Positions 34,618 to 43,137 of a stretch of DNA of 64,000 nt are shown in pieces. The translations under genes and the position numbers were made by a program. Position 1 is the stretch's first letter. The number at the start of each line of letters is the position of its first letter. Under the pieces are notes generated by a model, which saw only the letters and a list, made by a program, of their open reading frames with translations, was not told the origin of the DNA and made no database searches. Source of the DNA: Dehalococcoidia bacterium (GTDB taxonomy: Bacteria > Chloroflexota > Dehalococcoidia > SM23-28-2); the NCBI GenBank assembly GCA_030615765.1, contig JAUWYP010000001.1, forward strand, positions 62,001 to 126,000. The letters run 5' to 3'.

Positions 34618-36150
34618 ATGGAGAGCCGCCAATCGTACTTCGACAAGAAGCAAGAGCGATTTCAAGAAGTGTGCCAGCGAATGCTGGCCGAACGTCGCCT
34701 AATCGTTGCCAGCAATCGAGGGCCCGTAGACTACAGCCTGACCCCGGACGGCAGCTTGCGCGGCCAACGGGGTGGTGGTGGACTGGTTGTCGCTCTCAGC
34801 TCTTGCAGTCGCTTCATCCCCCTGACTTGGGTGGCCACCGCCGTGAGCGAGGGCGATCGCCGCCTGGCCGAGGAGGCCGGCGGGCGCATAAGGGCGCCCC
34901 TCCCCGAGCAGGAGATATACCTGCGCTTTGTGGTGGTGCCTCGCTCTGTCTACCACCGCTTCTACTCGGTCTTCTGCAATCCCCTTCTGTGGTTCATTCA
35001 GCACTACATGTGGAATACCCCCCGCACGCCCAGCCTCGGCCGCGCCGTATACGAGGCCTGGGAACAGGGATACGTGCGGGTCAATCAGGCCTTCGCCCGG
35101 GCGGTGGCTGAGGAGGCAGGCGAGGACGGCCGTACGCCCTTCATTTTCCTCCACGACTACCATCTCTATCTGGCGCCCGCCGAGATCCGCCAGCTTCTGC
35201 CCGACGCGCCGATCTTGCACTTCACCCATATCCCCTGGCCGGGGCCCAGGTACTGGAGCATCCTGCCGGAGTTCATGCGCCGCGAGATTCACGAGAAGAT
35301 CTGCGCCGCCGACATCGTCAGCTTTCAGACCATGCGCGACGTGCGCGATTTCCTCGTCTGCTGTGAGGAATTCTTGAAGGGAGCCAGCGTCGATCATCGA
35401 GCCTGCACGGTCACTCATGACGACTGGCTCACCCGCGTCACCTACTACCCGATCTCCATAGACGCCGCCGGCCTATCCCGTTTCGCCGGTTCCCGCGAGG
35501 TTCAGCGGTATGAGGAAAGCCTGAGCATGCTCCGCCGAGAGATAACCATCGTGCGGGTAGACCGCGCCGAGCCCAGCAAGAATATCATCCGTGGCTTCAG
35601 AGCTTACGACAATCTGCTGGAGCGGTACCCCGGCCTGCACCGGCACGTCGTCCTCCTGGCCTTCCTGGTGCCCTCGCGCGCCGAAGTATCCCTCTATCGC
35701 ACCTACACCAGAGACCTACTAGAGCTGGCGGAGGCCATCAATGGCAAGTACGGAGATGATGAGTGGCGGCCCATCCACGTCTTCTACGAAGACAACTATG
35801 CCCAGGCTATTGCTGCTATGCGCTTGTACGACATTCTTCTGGTGAACCCCATAATCGACGGCATGAACCTGGTGGCCAAGGAAGGCCCGCTGGTAAACAC
35901 CAGGGATGGGGTGCTTGTCCTTTCCGAGATGGCGGGAGCTCACGAGCAGCTGGGCGAGTACGCCTTGTCGATTTGCCCCACCGATCTAGAGGGCACGGTG
36001 CGTGCTCTCTACGCTGCCATCACTATGCCCGCCGAGGAGAAGAGGCGGCGAGCCGCCGCCCTTCGCAGGGCTATCCAGGAAGAGGACATCACCTTCTGGA
36101 TGCAGCGTCAGTTCCGTGACCTCATGGCTGTTTCCCGCCGACGGCAGTAG
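34618..36150 (+). CDS. otsA: Alpha,alpha-trehalose-phosphate synthase (GT20)
   Basis: About 510 residues from ATG 34618. Starts at TTG 34573 and ATG 34597 are also in frame, but the first overlaps a TTGACA box. GT20 family: LIVASNRGPVDY near residue 23, FHDYHLY-type segment FLHDYHLYL near 178, HFTHIPWPGP near 203 and the donor-binding IDGMNLVAKEGPLVN near 418. It joins UDP-glucose (or another nucleotide-glucose) to glucose 6-phosphate. Glucosylglycerol-phosphate synthases share the fold, so the acceptor is not certain. The neighbouring phosphatase is convergent, and the two genes overlap at their ends by 29 bases. Confidence 0.85.
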   Translation: MESRQSYFDKKQERFQEVCQRMLAERRLIVASNRGPVDYSLTPDGSLRGQRGGGGLVVALSSCSRFIPLTWVATAVSEGDRRLAEEAGGRIRAPLPEQEIYLRFVVVPRSVYHRFYSVFCNPLLWFIQHYMWNTPRTPSLGRAVYEAWEQGYVRVNQAFARAVAEEAGEDGRTPFIFLHDYHLYLAPAEIRQLLPDAPILHFTHIPWPGPRYWSILPEFMRREIHEKICAADIVSFQTMRDVRDFLVCCEEFLKGASVDHRACTVTHDDWLTRVTYYPISIDAAGLSRFAGSREVQRYEESLSMLRREITIVRVDRAEPSKNIIRGFRAYDNLLERYPGLHRHVVLLAFLVPSRAEVSLYRTYTRDLLELAEAINGKYGDDEWRPIHVFYEDNYAQAIAAMRLYDILLVNPIIDGMNLVAKEGPLVNTRDGVLVLSEMAGAHEQLGEYALSICPTDLEGTVRALYAAITMPAEEKRRRAAALRRAIQEEDITFWMQRQFRDLMAVSRRRQ

Positions 36151-36931
36151 CTATCGCGCCGAGCAGCCACTCCACGCCGGGAACGCCATCAACCCAATAG
36201 TCGGCCTCCTCCATCACCTTCGGCCCGCTCTCCGGGTTGGCGACAGCGACGGCAGCGCCACTCACCTTGCCCTCTTCTCGCCAGTGGCGCAGCATCTTGA
36301 AGGCGTCCACGTCCGTCAAGTCATCCCCCAGGTAGAGGACGCCGCCCAGGCGGTAGGTCTCCATGAGGCGGGCCAGGGCGGTGCCTTTGTGGATGTCCAG
36401 GGGCGGGCCCAGCTCGAAGACGAGTCGGCCTTCCCGTATGCGCATACCTTGCTTCTTCCAGGGGACCAGGGCATCCAGAATGGCCTCACGAGCGGCCTGG
36501 GGATCGGCACACAGACGGTAGTGCAAGGCGAGGATGGGCCCCTTATCTTCCAGAAGGAGGCCGGGCAGGTTGAGACGAACGGCCAGGTCCTTCCTGGCGT
36601 CCCTGACCTTGGTTTCGTAGGGCGCTGCCTCGGCCAGCGTTTCCTCGCGCCCCTGCTGCCACCAGGACAGGCCGTGGTTGCCTATGTAGACCAAGTCCTC
36701 CAGCCCCACAAGACGGCGGGCAACCTTGGGGGCACGTCCGCTTATGGCCGCTACCACTTCCACCCGTCGCCTTATCTCTCGAAGATAGCGACGGCAGAGG
36801 GGGGTGACCGCCGCCGTGTCGGGCGTATCGACAATAGGGCTGAGGGTGCCGTCGATATCCGCCGCCAGGCCGAAGGGGCGCCGGGTGAGGACGGACTCCA
36901 GGGGACCGATGTCGTCGAGGCGAACGGCCAT
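36122..36931 (-). CDS. otsB: Trehalose-6-phosphate phosphatase (HAD family)
   Basis: 269 residues from ATG 36931. HAD motif I is ADIDGTLSPI near residue 24, motif II AISGRAP near 62, and motif IV GDDLTDVDAF near 205. VYIGNHGLSWW is typical of OtsB. It removes the phosphate from trehalose 6-phosphate, completing the OtsA route. The gene is on the opposite strand from otsA and their 3' ends overlap by 29 bases, so the two messages could form a short antisense duplex. Confidence 0.88.
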   Translation of the reverse strand: MAVRLDDIGPLESVLTRRPFGLAADIDGTLSPIVDTPDTAAVTPLCRRYLREIRRRVEVVAAISGRAPKVARRLVGLEDLVYIGNHGLSWWQQGREETLAEAAPYETKVRDARKDLAVRLNLPGLLLEDKGPILALHYRLCADPQAAREAILDALVPWKKQGMRIREGRLVFELGPPLDIHKGTALARLMETYRLGGVLYLGDDLTDVDAFKMLRHWREEGKVSGAAVAVANPESGPKVMEEADYWVDGVPGVEWLLGAIATAVGGKQP

Positions 36932-37295
36932 CACGGTTAGAAGGATAGCACAGCCACCGTGCACTGCGCCTATCGCCGCCGGCAAATGATACTTGCCTGC
37001 CTGGCGTCAGGACTAGCCGGCAGTCGTTGGTGACATAAGGTTGACGCGGCGCGAGCGTAGAACGGGGTCAGAAAGTGAGGGGTAGATGGTGAGGGAAGGC
37101 GGGGACGGGCGGGGGGTTAGCCGGGTGCGCTGGCAGTTGACGTGGGGGCAGGATAGTGCTACGTTTGCCGCGGGATTTGGTTGCTAAGAGTTCAATGCCT
37201 TTCTTCGTGCTGCAATCAGGTAGGGACGAAGCAAGACGGGCGTTCGGCGATGGCGCAGTAGTGGCGTCATCGCTCTCATTTTGGGGGGCTTCCTG
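36932..37295. other. Intergenic region between otsB and the DUF47 gene
   Basis: About 360 bases with no supported gene. TTGACG (37137-37142), a 17-base spacer and TGC-TACGTT (37157-37165) form a weak promoter candidate for the phosphate-uptake pair. Nothing else stands out apart from a very G-rich run around 37098-37117. Confidence 0.4.
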
Positions 37296-37922
37296 ATGCG
37301 GTTCCCGCTGATCCCGAAGAACTATCGCTTCTACGACCTCTTTGAGCAGAGCGCCCACAATCTGGTGGCCGCCGCTGAGGTGATGACGGACCTGATGGAG
37401 CACTTCGAGAACGTGGACATGAAGACGGCCCGCATGAAGGAACTGGAGCTCGTCGGCGACGGCATAATCCACGAGATTGTGGAGCAGCTTCACAAGACCT
37501 TCGTGACGCCGCTCGACCGGGAGGACATAACCGCCCTGGCCCAAAACATGGACGATGTGATGGACTACATGGAGGGGGCCACCACCGCCATCCGCATCTA
37601 CGGCATCAAGCGCCCCAGGCCGGCTGCTCGCGGTGTGGCTGACCTCGTCCGCCTACAGACCGTGCAGGTGGAGAAGGCTGTCCCCAAGCTGCGGCAGCGG
37701 TCGCAACTCAAGAGCGTGCTCGAGCACTGCGTAGAGATCCACCGCCTGGAGAATGAGGGCGACACCCTCTTCCTGGATGCCATGGCCAGGCTTTTTCAGG
37801 AAGAGCCTAGCCCGGTGGAGATCATTAAGTGGCGGGACATCTACGACCAACTGGAGCGGGCCACCGATAGCTGCGAGCATGTTGCCAATGTTCTTGAGGG
37901 AATCATCCTGAAGCATGCCTAG
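37296..37922 (+). CDS. PhoU-like DUF47 protein
   Basis: 208 residues from ATG 37296, with GGGGGG upstream. An all-helical PhoU-related fold: FYDLFEQSAHNLVAAAEVM near residue 10, LDREDITALAQNMDDVMDY near 72 and a C-terminal ATDSCEHVANVLEGI. DUF47 proteins sit beside PiT phosphate transporters and are thought to tune them. Here the PiT gene follows 81 bases on, with an intrinsic hairpin between them. Confidence 0.9.
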   Translation: MRFPLIPKNYRFYDLFEQSAHNLVAAAEVMTDLMEHFENVDMKTARMKELELVGDGIIHEIVEQLHKTFVTPLDREDITALAQNMDDVMDYMEGATTAIRIYGIKRPRPAARGVADLVRLQTVQVEKAVPKLRQRSQLKSVLEHCVEIHRLENEGDTLFLDAMARLFQEEPSPVEIIKWRDIYDQLERATDSCEHVANVLEGIILKHA

Positions 37923-37950
37923 ACCCCTCCACGTCTATGGAGCCGATACG

Positions 37951-37979
37951 AGAGGAAGCCCGTTGCTTCCTCTTTTCTT
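37951..37979 (+). terminator. Hairpin with T-run between DUF47 and PiT genes
   Basis: AGAGGAAGC-CCGTT-GCTTCCTCT followed by TTTCTT. It lies inside what looks like one operon, so it may reduce transporter expression relative to the regulator, or act as an attenuator. Confidence 0.7.
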
Positions 37980-38003
37980 ATGCCGTTCGCTCCAGAGGCG
38001 AGC

Positions 38004-39002
38004 ATGACCGACACCTTCGCTTTTCTCGTCATCACTTTCATCATAGTTCTGGGCTTCGAGGCCGTAAACGGCTGGACCGATGCGCCCAACGCTATCGCCA
38101 CCGTGGTCTCCACGCGGGTGATGGCCCCGGCGGCGGCCGTGGCCATGGCCGCCTTCTTCAATCTGGTGGGGGCCCTCTCCGGCACAGCGGTGGCTACGAC
38201 TATAGGCAAAGGGATCATTGACCTGGACGTGGTGCCCCTGGAGGTGCTGGCGGCGGGAGCACTGGCGGTCGTCATCTGGAGCACCTTCGCCTGGTATTTC
38301 GGCCTGCCCACCAGCGAGAGCCATGGACTTGTCGCCGGCTTAGCTGGCGCTGCCGTGGCGGTGGCAGGCACAGACGTCCTCCTCTGGGACGGCTGGCGCG
38401 ACGTGTTCGGGGGGGTAGGCCTGGCGGTGACTGGCGGCTTCCTGGGCGGCATAATAGTAATGCTGGCACTTTTCTCACTGATTAGGCGGCTCAGCCCTTC
38501 GGCCGTCAGACGGATCTTCAGCCCCTTGCAGATAGTCTCGGCGGCCTTCATGGCCTGGGCCCATGGCACCGCGGACGGCCAGAAGTCCATAGGCGTGCTG
38601 GCGGCCGCCATCGTCATCTACGAGGGCAAACCCGCTGCGGAGTTCGAGATACCCATCTGGATCATCCTTCTGGCGGCCACGGTTATGGGCGTAAGCACAG
38701 CTCTGGGTGGCTGGCGGATCATCCGCACCCTGGGCATGCGCCTCACTCACCTGGAGCCCGTGCACGGCTTCGCGGCTGAGGCCACGGCGGCGACCACCCT
38801 GGCGATTACCGCCCGCCTGGGCATCCCTCTAAGCACTACCCACACCATCGGCTCGTCTATCATGGGCGTGGGCGCCAGCAAGAGGCTGTCGGCGGTGCGC
38901 TGGGGCGTCGGCTACAACATCGTCGGCGCCTGGATACTTACCTTCCCCGTCTGCTTCGGCCTGGGCTGGCTGATTGCCTCGATCATCCACCTAGCTGCGT
39001 AG
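38004..39002 (+). CDS. PiT-family inorganic phosphate transporter
   Basis: 332 residues from ATG 38004; ATG 37980 is in frame but abuts the terminator T-run. About ten hydrophobic segments in two halves. The paired signatures are NGWTDAPNAIATVVSTRV near residue 22 and AWAHGTADGQKSIGVL near 185, each containing the Asp and Asn typical of PiT proteins. It is a low-affinity, ion-driven phosphate carrier in the cytoplasmic membrane, with the DUF47 protein as its likely partner. Confidence 0.92.
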   Translation: MTDTFAFLVITFIIVLGFEAVNGWTDAPNAIATVVSTRVMAPAAAVAMAAFFNLVGALSGTAVATTIGKGIIDLDVVPLEVLAAGALAVVIWSTFAWYFGLPTSESHGLVAGLAGAAVAVAGTDVLLWDGWRDVFGGVGLAVTGGFLGGIIVMLALFSLIRRLSPSAVRRIFSPLQIVSAAFMAWAHGTADGQKSIGVLAAAIVIYEGKPAAEFEIPIWIILLAATVMGVSTALGGWRIIRTLGMRLTHLEPVHGFAAEATAATTLAITARLGIPLSTTHTIGSSIMGVGASKRLSAVRWGVGYNIVGAWILTFPVCFGLGWLIASIIHLAA

Positions 39003-39080
39003 GTTGCTTCGGGCAGCTTCCACCACGCGGGGGCATTCTTGCAGGCAGGGCTGGCTGTGTAACATGATAGTTGTGGTAGC

Positions 39081-40151
39081 ATGAGCCGTTGCATCATCCA
39101 TGCCGATCTGGACGCCTTCTTCGCCTCGGTGGAGCAGCTCGACAACCCCGACCTGCGCGGCCGGCCGGTGGTGGTAGGCGGCCCTCCCGAGGCGCGGGGG
39201 GTAGTCGCGGCCGCCTCCTATGAGGCCCGCGCTTATGGCATCCACTCTGCCATGCCCATGCGCACCGCTCTGAGCCTCTGCCCTCAGGCGGTGCGAGTCT
39301 CTCCTCGCTTCCAGCGCTATGCCGAGATATCGAAGCGGGTGATGGACATCTTCCGCCAGGTCACACCCCTGGTGGAGCGGATCTCGCTGGACGAGGCGTT
39401 CCTGGACGTGAGCGACCGCATCGGCGAGGGCTGCTCCCCTGAAGACGTGGCCCGGACGGTGAAGGAGAGGGTACGTCAGGAGGTCGGGCTTACGGTCTCG
39501 GTGGGCGTGGCTTCATCCAAATCGGTGGCCAAGATCGCCTCAGGGCTCAGCAAGCCCGATGGCCTCACTGTGGTGCCGCCAGGAGGCGAGCGGCAGTTCC
39601 TGGCTCCTCTTCCTGTCCAGAGCCTATGGGGTGTAGGGCCCAAGACCGCCGAGCGCCTAGCTGGCGATTCCATCACCACAATAAGGGACCTGGCGAGGAA
39701 GCCCGAGGAGTGGGCGAGGAGCCGTTTCGGTGCTCGCGGTCTCTATTTCTTGAGTCTGGCCAGAGGCATCGACGATAGCCCGGTGATGGTCGAGCGCGAA
39801 ACGAGGTCGGTCAGCACGGAGACAACCTTCCCCAGGGACGTGGACGACCCGAAGGCGTTGGAGGCTAGCCTGCGCAAGCTGGTCGAGAAGACGGCCCGCC
39901 GTCTGCAAGGCAGTGGGTTGAGGGGAAGGACGATAAAGCTCAAGCTTAGGCTGGCGGATTTCACCACATTCACCCGCCAGACCACCATAGCCCAGCCTAC
40001 CGATTCAGCGGAGGTTATCTTGGCGGAGGCTTCCCGCCTTCTGGCCAGGGAACTACACGCCGGCCGTCGCTTTCGCCTTCTGGGAGTGGGCGTATCCAAC
40101 TTCGGCGAGGGTGAGGCGGAGAGTCAACCCTCGCTGTTCCGGTTGAGCTAG
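39081..40151 (+). CDS. dinB: DNA polymerase IV
   Basis: 356 residues, Y-family polymerase. Catalytic acids are in HADLDAFFASVEQ (about 8) and SLDEAFLDV (about 103), followed by the helix-hairpin-helix segment LWGVGPKTAERLA near 182 and the little-finger domain. The C-terminus QPSLFRLS fits a beta-clamp-binding motif (Q-x-x-L-F). It bypasses damaged bases with low fidelity. I see no LexA-type palindrome upstream. Confidence 0.95.
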   Translation: MSRCIIHADLDAFFASVEQLDNPDLRGRPVVVGGPPEARGVVAAASYEARAYGIHSAMPMRTALSLCPQAVRVSPRFQRYAEISKRVMDIFRQVTPLVERISLDEAFLDVSDRIGEGCSPEDVARTVKERVRQEVGLTVSVGVASSKSVAKIASGLSKPDGLTVVPPGGERQFLAPLPVQSLWGVGPKTAERLAGDSITTIRDLARKPEEWARSRFGARGLYFLSLARGIDDSPVMVERETRSVSTETTFPRDVDDPKALEASLRKLVEKTARRLQGSGLRGRTIKLKLRLADFTTFTRQTTIAQPTDSAEVILAEASRLLARELHAGRRFRLLGVGVSNFGEGEAESQPSLFRLS

Positions 40152-40202
40152 ACCTTTAGGCCTCTAGCAGTGGGAACGCGCCTCTTCAGACGACGAAGAG
40201 TC

Positions 40203-40529
40203 TTAATGATGAGGGATGCAGCAGACGAAGCGAAGCACCTCCGAACCGGTGTTGACGAAGCAGTGCTCCTCATCGCCGGGGACGTAGACGGCGTGGTCGG
40301 GGGCCAGTTCCCATTCGCCCTCATTCCCTCGCAGCTTGCCCCGGCCGGCCAGTATGAACACCTCGTGCTCCCACGAGTGGGAGTGAAAGGGCGTCGAGGT
40401 GCCTGGCTGTACCTCGAACACCCGCATGGCGAAGTGGGGAGCGCCATCCTGGTCGGAGATGACCAGGTGGAGGGCTACGCCCGGGATCTCCCTGTCCGGG
40501 GGGACGTCTCGATAGTTGCAAACCTTCAT
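40203..40529 (-). CDS. Cupin-domain protein
   Basis: 108 residues from ATG 40529, with AGGAG 12 bases upstream; the long upstream extension would run across the treT promoter and is not coding-like. Single conserved-barrel cupin: metal ligands in FHSHSWEHEVFIL (two His and Glu) near 45 and a later His in DEEHCFVNTG. Such proteins bind a metal and a small ligand; the function is not predictable here. It is divergent from treT. Confidence 0.82.
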   Translation of the reverse strand: MKVCNYRDVPPDREIPGVALHLVISDQDGAPHFAMRVFEVQPGTSTPFHSHSWEHEVFILAGRGKLRGNEGEWELAPDHAVYVPGDEEHCFVNTGSEVLRFVCCIPHH

Positions 40530-40635
40530 CTCGGAGCTGACTCCTTTCATAGCGGCTGGTCGTGCTATCAATCCTAGCGGCGTCTCATGGGGTGTCAAGA
40601 GGGGGTCAAGGAGTGGCCATATATAAGGTGGCGTG

Positions 40636-40641
40636 TATAAT
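40636..40641 (+). promoter_or_regulatory. -10 box upstream of treT
   Basis: A perfect TATAAT 46 bases before the TTG start. No good -35 match. An AT-rich stretch, CCATATATAAGG (40617-40628), lies just upstream and may serve the divergent cupin gene. Confidence 0.45.
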
Positions 40642-40686
40642 GGGGCGGAGCAGGCATTGTAATCAAGTGACATAGGGGGAATACCA

Positions 40687-41931
40687 TTGCTAGAGCTCGT
40701 AGACGTAGGACCGAGGCCACTTAAGCAGTACGAGCCCATTGTTGGCGAGGAGGTTGTGGAGGAGATAAGAGAGCTAGCGGCCCCCCTTAAAGGGGCGCGC
40801 ATAGCGCAGATTAATGCCACAACCTACGGTGGTGGCGTGTCCGAGTTGCTGAGGTCGATCGTGCCCCTCTACCGCGGCCTGGGCATTGAGTGCGACTGGA
40901 AGATCATCTCAGCCGGCCCGAAGTTCTTTACCGTTACCAAGGCCTTGCACAATGCTCTCCAAGGTGCACCCTACGAGCTAAGAGAGGCTGCCCGGGAAAG
41001 GTACCTGATGGCCAGCACCTACAATGCCCAGCTTCTGGAGGCGGAATACGATTTCATTATCGTGCATGATCCCCAGCCAGCGGCCATGCGCTATTTCAAG
41101 GGCCGAGCCGGGGCGAGGTGGATCTGGCGCTGCCACATCGATACCTCCGAACCCAATGAGGCCGTCCTGGAGTTCATGTTGCCGTTCCTTCTCGAGTACG
41201 ACGCACTAGTATTCACCATGGACCATTTTGTACCGCCGGGGCTGGAACATCAGCGGTTGGCTACGATTGTCCCGGCCATCGATCCCCTGAGCCCTAAGAA
41301 CATGGCTCTCGATGGAGGCATTTGTGACGAGATCGGCGCCTGGCGGGGCATCGACCCTAATCGACCTCTCGTGACCCAGGTGTCGCGCTTTGACCCCTGG
41401 AAAGACCCCATGGGCGTTATTGACGTCTATCGACTGGTGCGGAAGGAAGTACCGGGGCTCCAGTTGGCCTTGCTGAGCACGATAGCTCACGATGACCCCG
41501 AGGTATGGGACATGTACAAGATACTTGTGGATGAGGTTAGGGGCGACGATGACATCCACCTGCTCACTAACCTCATCGGTGTAGGCGACGTGGAGGTAAA
41601 TGCCTTCCAGGATTGCTCCGATGTGGTGATCCAGAAGTCCATCCGCGAGGGGTTCGGCCTGGTGGTCTCCGAGACGATGTGGAAGGAGACGCCGGTAGTG
41701 GCCAATCGCTCCGGTGGCATCCCCCTGCAGATGGGAGACGGGGTGGGAGGCTTCCTGGTGGACAACACCGAAGAGTGCGCCGAGCAAACCCTATACCTGC
41801 TTCGCCACCGCGATGAGGCAAGAACCCTCGGGCTGGCCGGTCGGGAGAGGGTACGCCAGCGCTTTCTCATCACCCGCCTGCTCGCCGACGAGCTGCGCCT
41901 AGTGTCAAGCCTGGCCCTGCGCTCAACGTAG
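40687..41931 (+). CDS. treT: Trehalose synthase TreT-type glycosyltransferase (GT4)
   Basis: 414 residues, TTG start eight bases after AGGGGG. GT-B fold: INATTYGGGVSELLRSIVPL near residue 42, HDPQPAAMRYF near 130, TQVSRFDPWKDPMGVI near 232 and the C-terminal donor site SIREGFGLVVSETMWKE near 320. This is the pattern of TreT, which makes trehalose directly from nucleotide-glucose and glucose. It gives a second trehalose route within 6 kb of otsA/otsB. A related GT4 sugar-phosphorylase activity cannot be excluded. Confidence 0.82.
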   Translation: MLELVDVGPRPLKQYEPIVGEEVVEEIRELAAPLKGARIAQINATTYGGGVSELLRSIVPLYRGLGIECDWKIISAGPKFFTVTKALHNALQGAPYELREAARERYLMASTYNAQLLEAEYDFIIVHDPQPAAMRYFKGRAGARWIWRCHIDTSEPNEAVLEFMLPFLLEYDALVFTMDHFVPPGLEHQRLATIVPAIDPLSPKNMALDGGICDEIGAWRGIDPNRPLVTQVSRFDPWKDPMGVIDVYRLVRKEVPGLQLALLSTIAHDDPEVWDMYKILVDEVRGDDDIHLLTNLIGVGDVEVNAFQDCSDVVIQKSIREGFGLVVSETMWKETPVVANRSGGIPLQMGDGVGGFLVDNTEECAEQTLYLLRHRDEARTLGLAGRERVRQRFLITRLLADELRLVSSLALRST

Positions 41932-41957
41932 GAGATGGCGCCAGAAGAAGGCAGGCT

Positions 41958-42241
41958 TCATGAGCGGAGCCTAGGGGGCGATTCATCAAGGCGAGCCTGT
42001 ATCTCCGCCTCGTCGAGCCCATCGACGAAGACCACCTTCTGACGAGAGGTCTCCCCGCGGACGATGCGCAGCCGCTGTCGCTCTACTCCCAGGGCGGCGG
42101 CCAGGAGGCGCAGGACGGCCTCGTTGGCCTTTTTCCCCGCTGGGCGGGGGCAGCGACCCGAAGGCGTAGTACGTCTCCCTGCCAGCCGATGACGGCGTCG
42201 CGGCTGGCGCTGGGGGTCACGCGGATGCTAATGGAGGCCAT
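41958..42241 (-). pseudogene. DUF167 (YggU-like) gene interrupted by a frameshift
   Basis: The N-terminal half (ATG 42241, MASISIRVTPSASRDAVIG) and the C-terminal half (KANEAVLRLLAAALGVERQ to the TGA at 41958-41960) are both clear DUF167 sequence but lie in different frames. A -1 shift joins them into about 94 residues, the normal family length. The switch falls at or near GGGAAAA (42131-42137 on the minus strand), which fits the X-XXY-YYZ slippery pattern in the first frame. It could be a real mutation, an assembly error in the adjoining homopolymers, or programmed frameshifting. The gene follows a hydrolase gene by 11 bases. Confidence 0.8.
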
Positions 42242-42252
42242 TGCTCTGGCTG

Positions 42253-42891
42253 CTATCCGATGAGGTGCTCGCGGAAGAACTGGGCCACCAGTCCCGCCAA
42301 CTCCTCCTCGTAGCCCCACCAGAAGTGGTCGGCGCCGGGAACGACGGTCGCCTGACAGTGGGGCCCTATCATGTGGGCCAGCGTGGACAGGCTGGCGGCG
42401 GGGGCGATCTCATCCTGCTCGCCCGATATGAGCAGGGTGGGACAGCGGATGGCCAGGTCGGGGACGCCCTGGCTGAAGGCAGGGACGGAGATGGCGGCCG
42501 CCGCCGCCACCCGCTCGTCGGCAGCCATCAGAGCCATCGTCGCCCCGAAGGAGTAGCCGACAATGCCTACCCTGTCCTGCTCGGCCTCGGTGAGCTGGCG
42601 CAGGTAGGCCAGGGCAGCGGCAGCGTCGGTGCGCTCGCCCAGGCCGTCACCATACGTCCCTTCGCTGCGGCCGACGCCGCGGTAGTTGAAGCGGAGGCCG
42701 GCGATGCCCGCGTCGGCCAGGGCCCGGCAGACGGCGACGACCACGTTGTTGCTCATGTCGCCGCCGTATAGCGGATGGGGGTGGCAGACGGCGGCGGCGG
42801 GGAAGGGGGAGGAGGCGGGCTGGTGGAGGAAGCCTTCCAGGGTCAGGCCTTCGTTGGTGAAGGTGATCGGTCTGCTGGCTGTTTCCTGCAA
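42253..42891 (-). CDS. Alpha/beta hydrolase
   Basis: 212 residues from TTG 42891, seven bases after GGGAG; the longer frame upstream has no site. Nucleophile Ser in GYSFGAT near residue 103, Asp in SGEQDEIAP near 155 and His in GADHFWWGY near 186, with CHPHPLYGGDMSNN near 35 as in the CocE/dienelactone-hydrolase-like alpha/beta hydrolase group. Cytoplasmic, substrate unknown. Confidence 0.85.
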   Translation of the reverse strand: MQETASRPITFTNEGLTLEGFLHQPASSPFPAAAVCHPHPLYGGDMSNNVVVAVCRALADAGIAGLRFNYRGVGRSEGTYGDGLGERTDAAAALAYLRQLTEAEQDRVGIVGYSFGATMALMAADERVAAAAAISVPAFSQGVPDLAIRCPTLLISGEQDEIAPAASLSTLAHMIGPHCQATVVPGADHFWWGYEEELAGLVAQFFREHLIG

Positions 42892-43137
42892 ATGCTGACT
42901 CCCTGCGGATGGAACTACCGGCCCTCGCCTGACGAAAGCGGTAGGGGTCAACCGCCAGGGGCCGTAGGAGTGGGCTACGTCAGGGTGGCGGTTGTCAACT
43001 GACCTGGGAGCAGGCTGGGCGGCTGCCAAGATAGCACCTGCGGGTACCTGGGGTCAACGGAATGCCTCCCAGCATGAGGGTTGATCGCGAAGCCTGGCGC
43101 GGCTTGCCTTCTGGCGGATGCAGTGTGAGGACTTTGC

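Noticed and set aside
40530-40820. Long N-terminal extension of the cupin gene
   Set aside because: It crosses the treT promoter and treT 5' coding region and has a Ser/Pro-rich, non-coding look.
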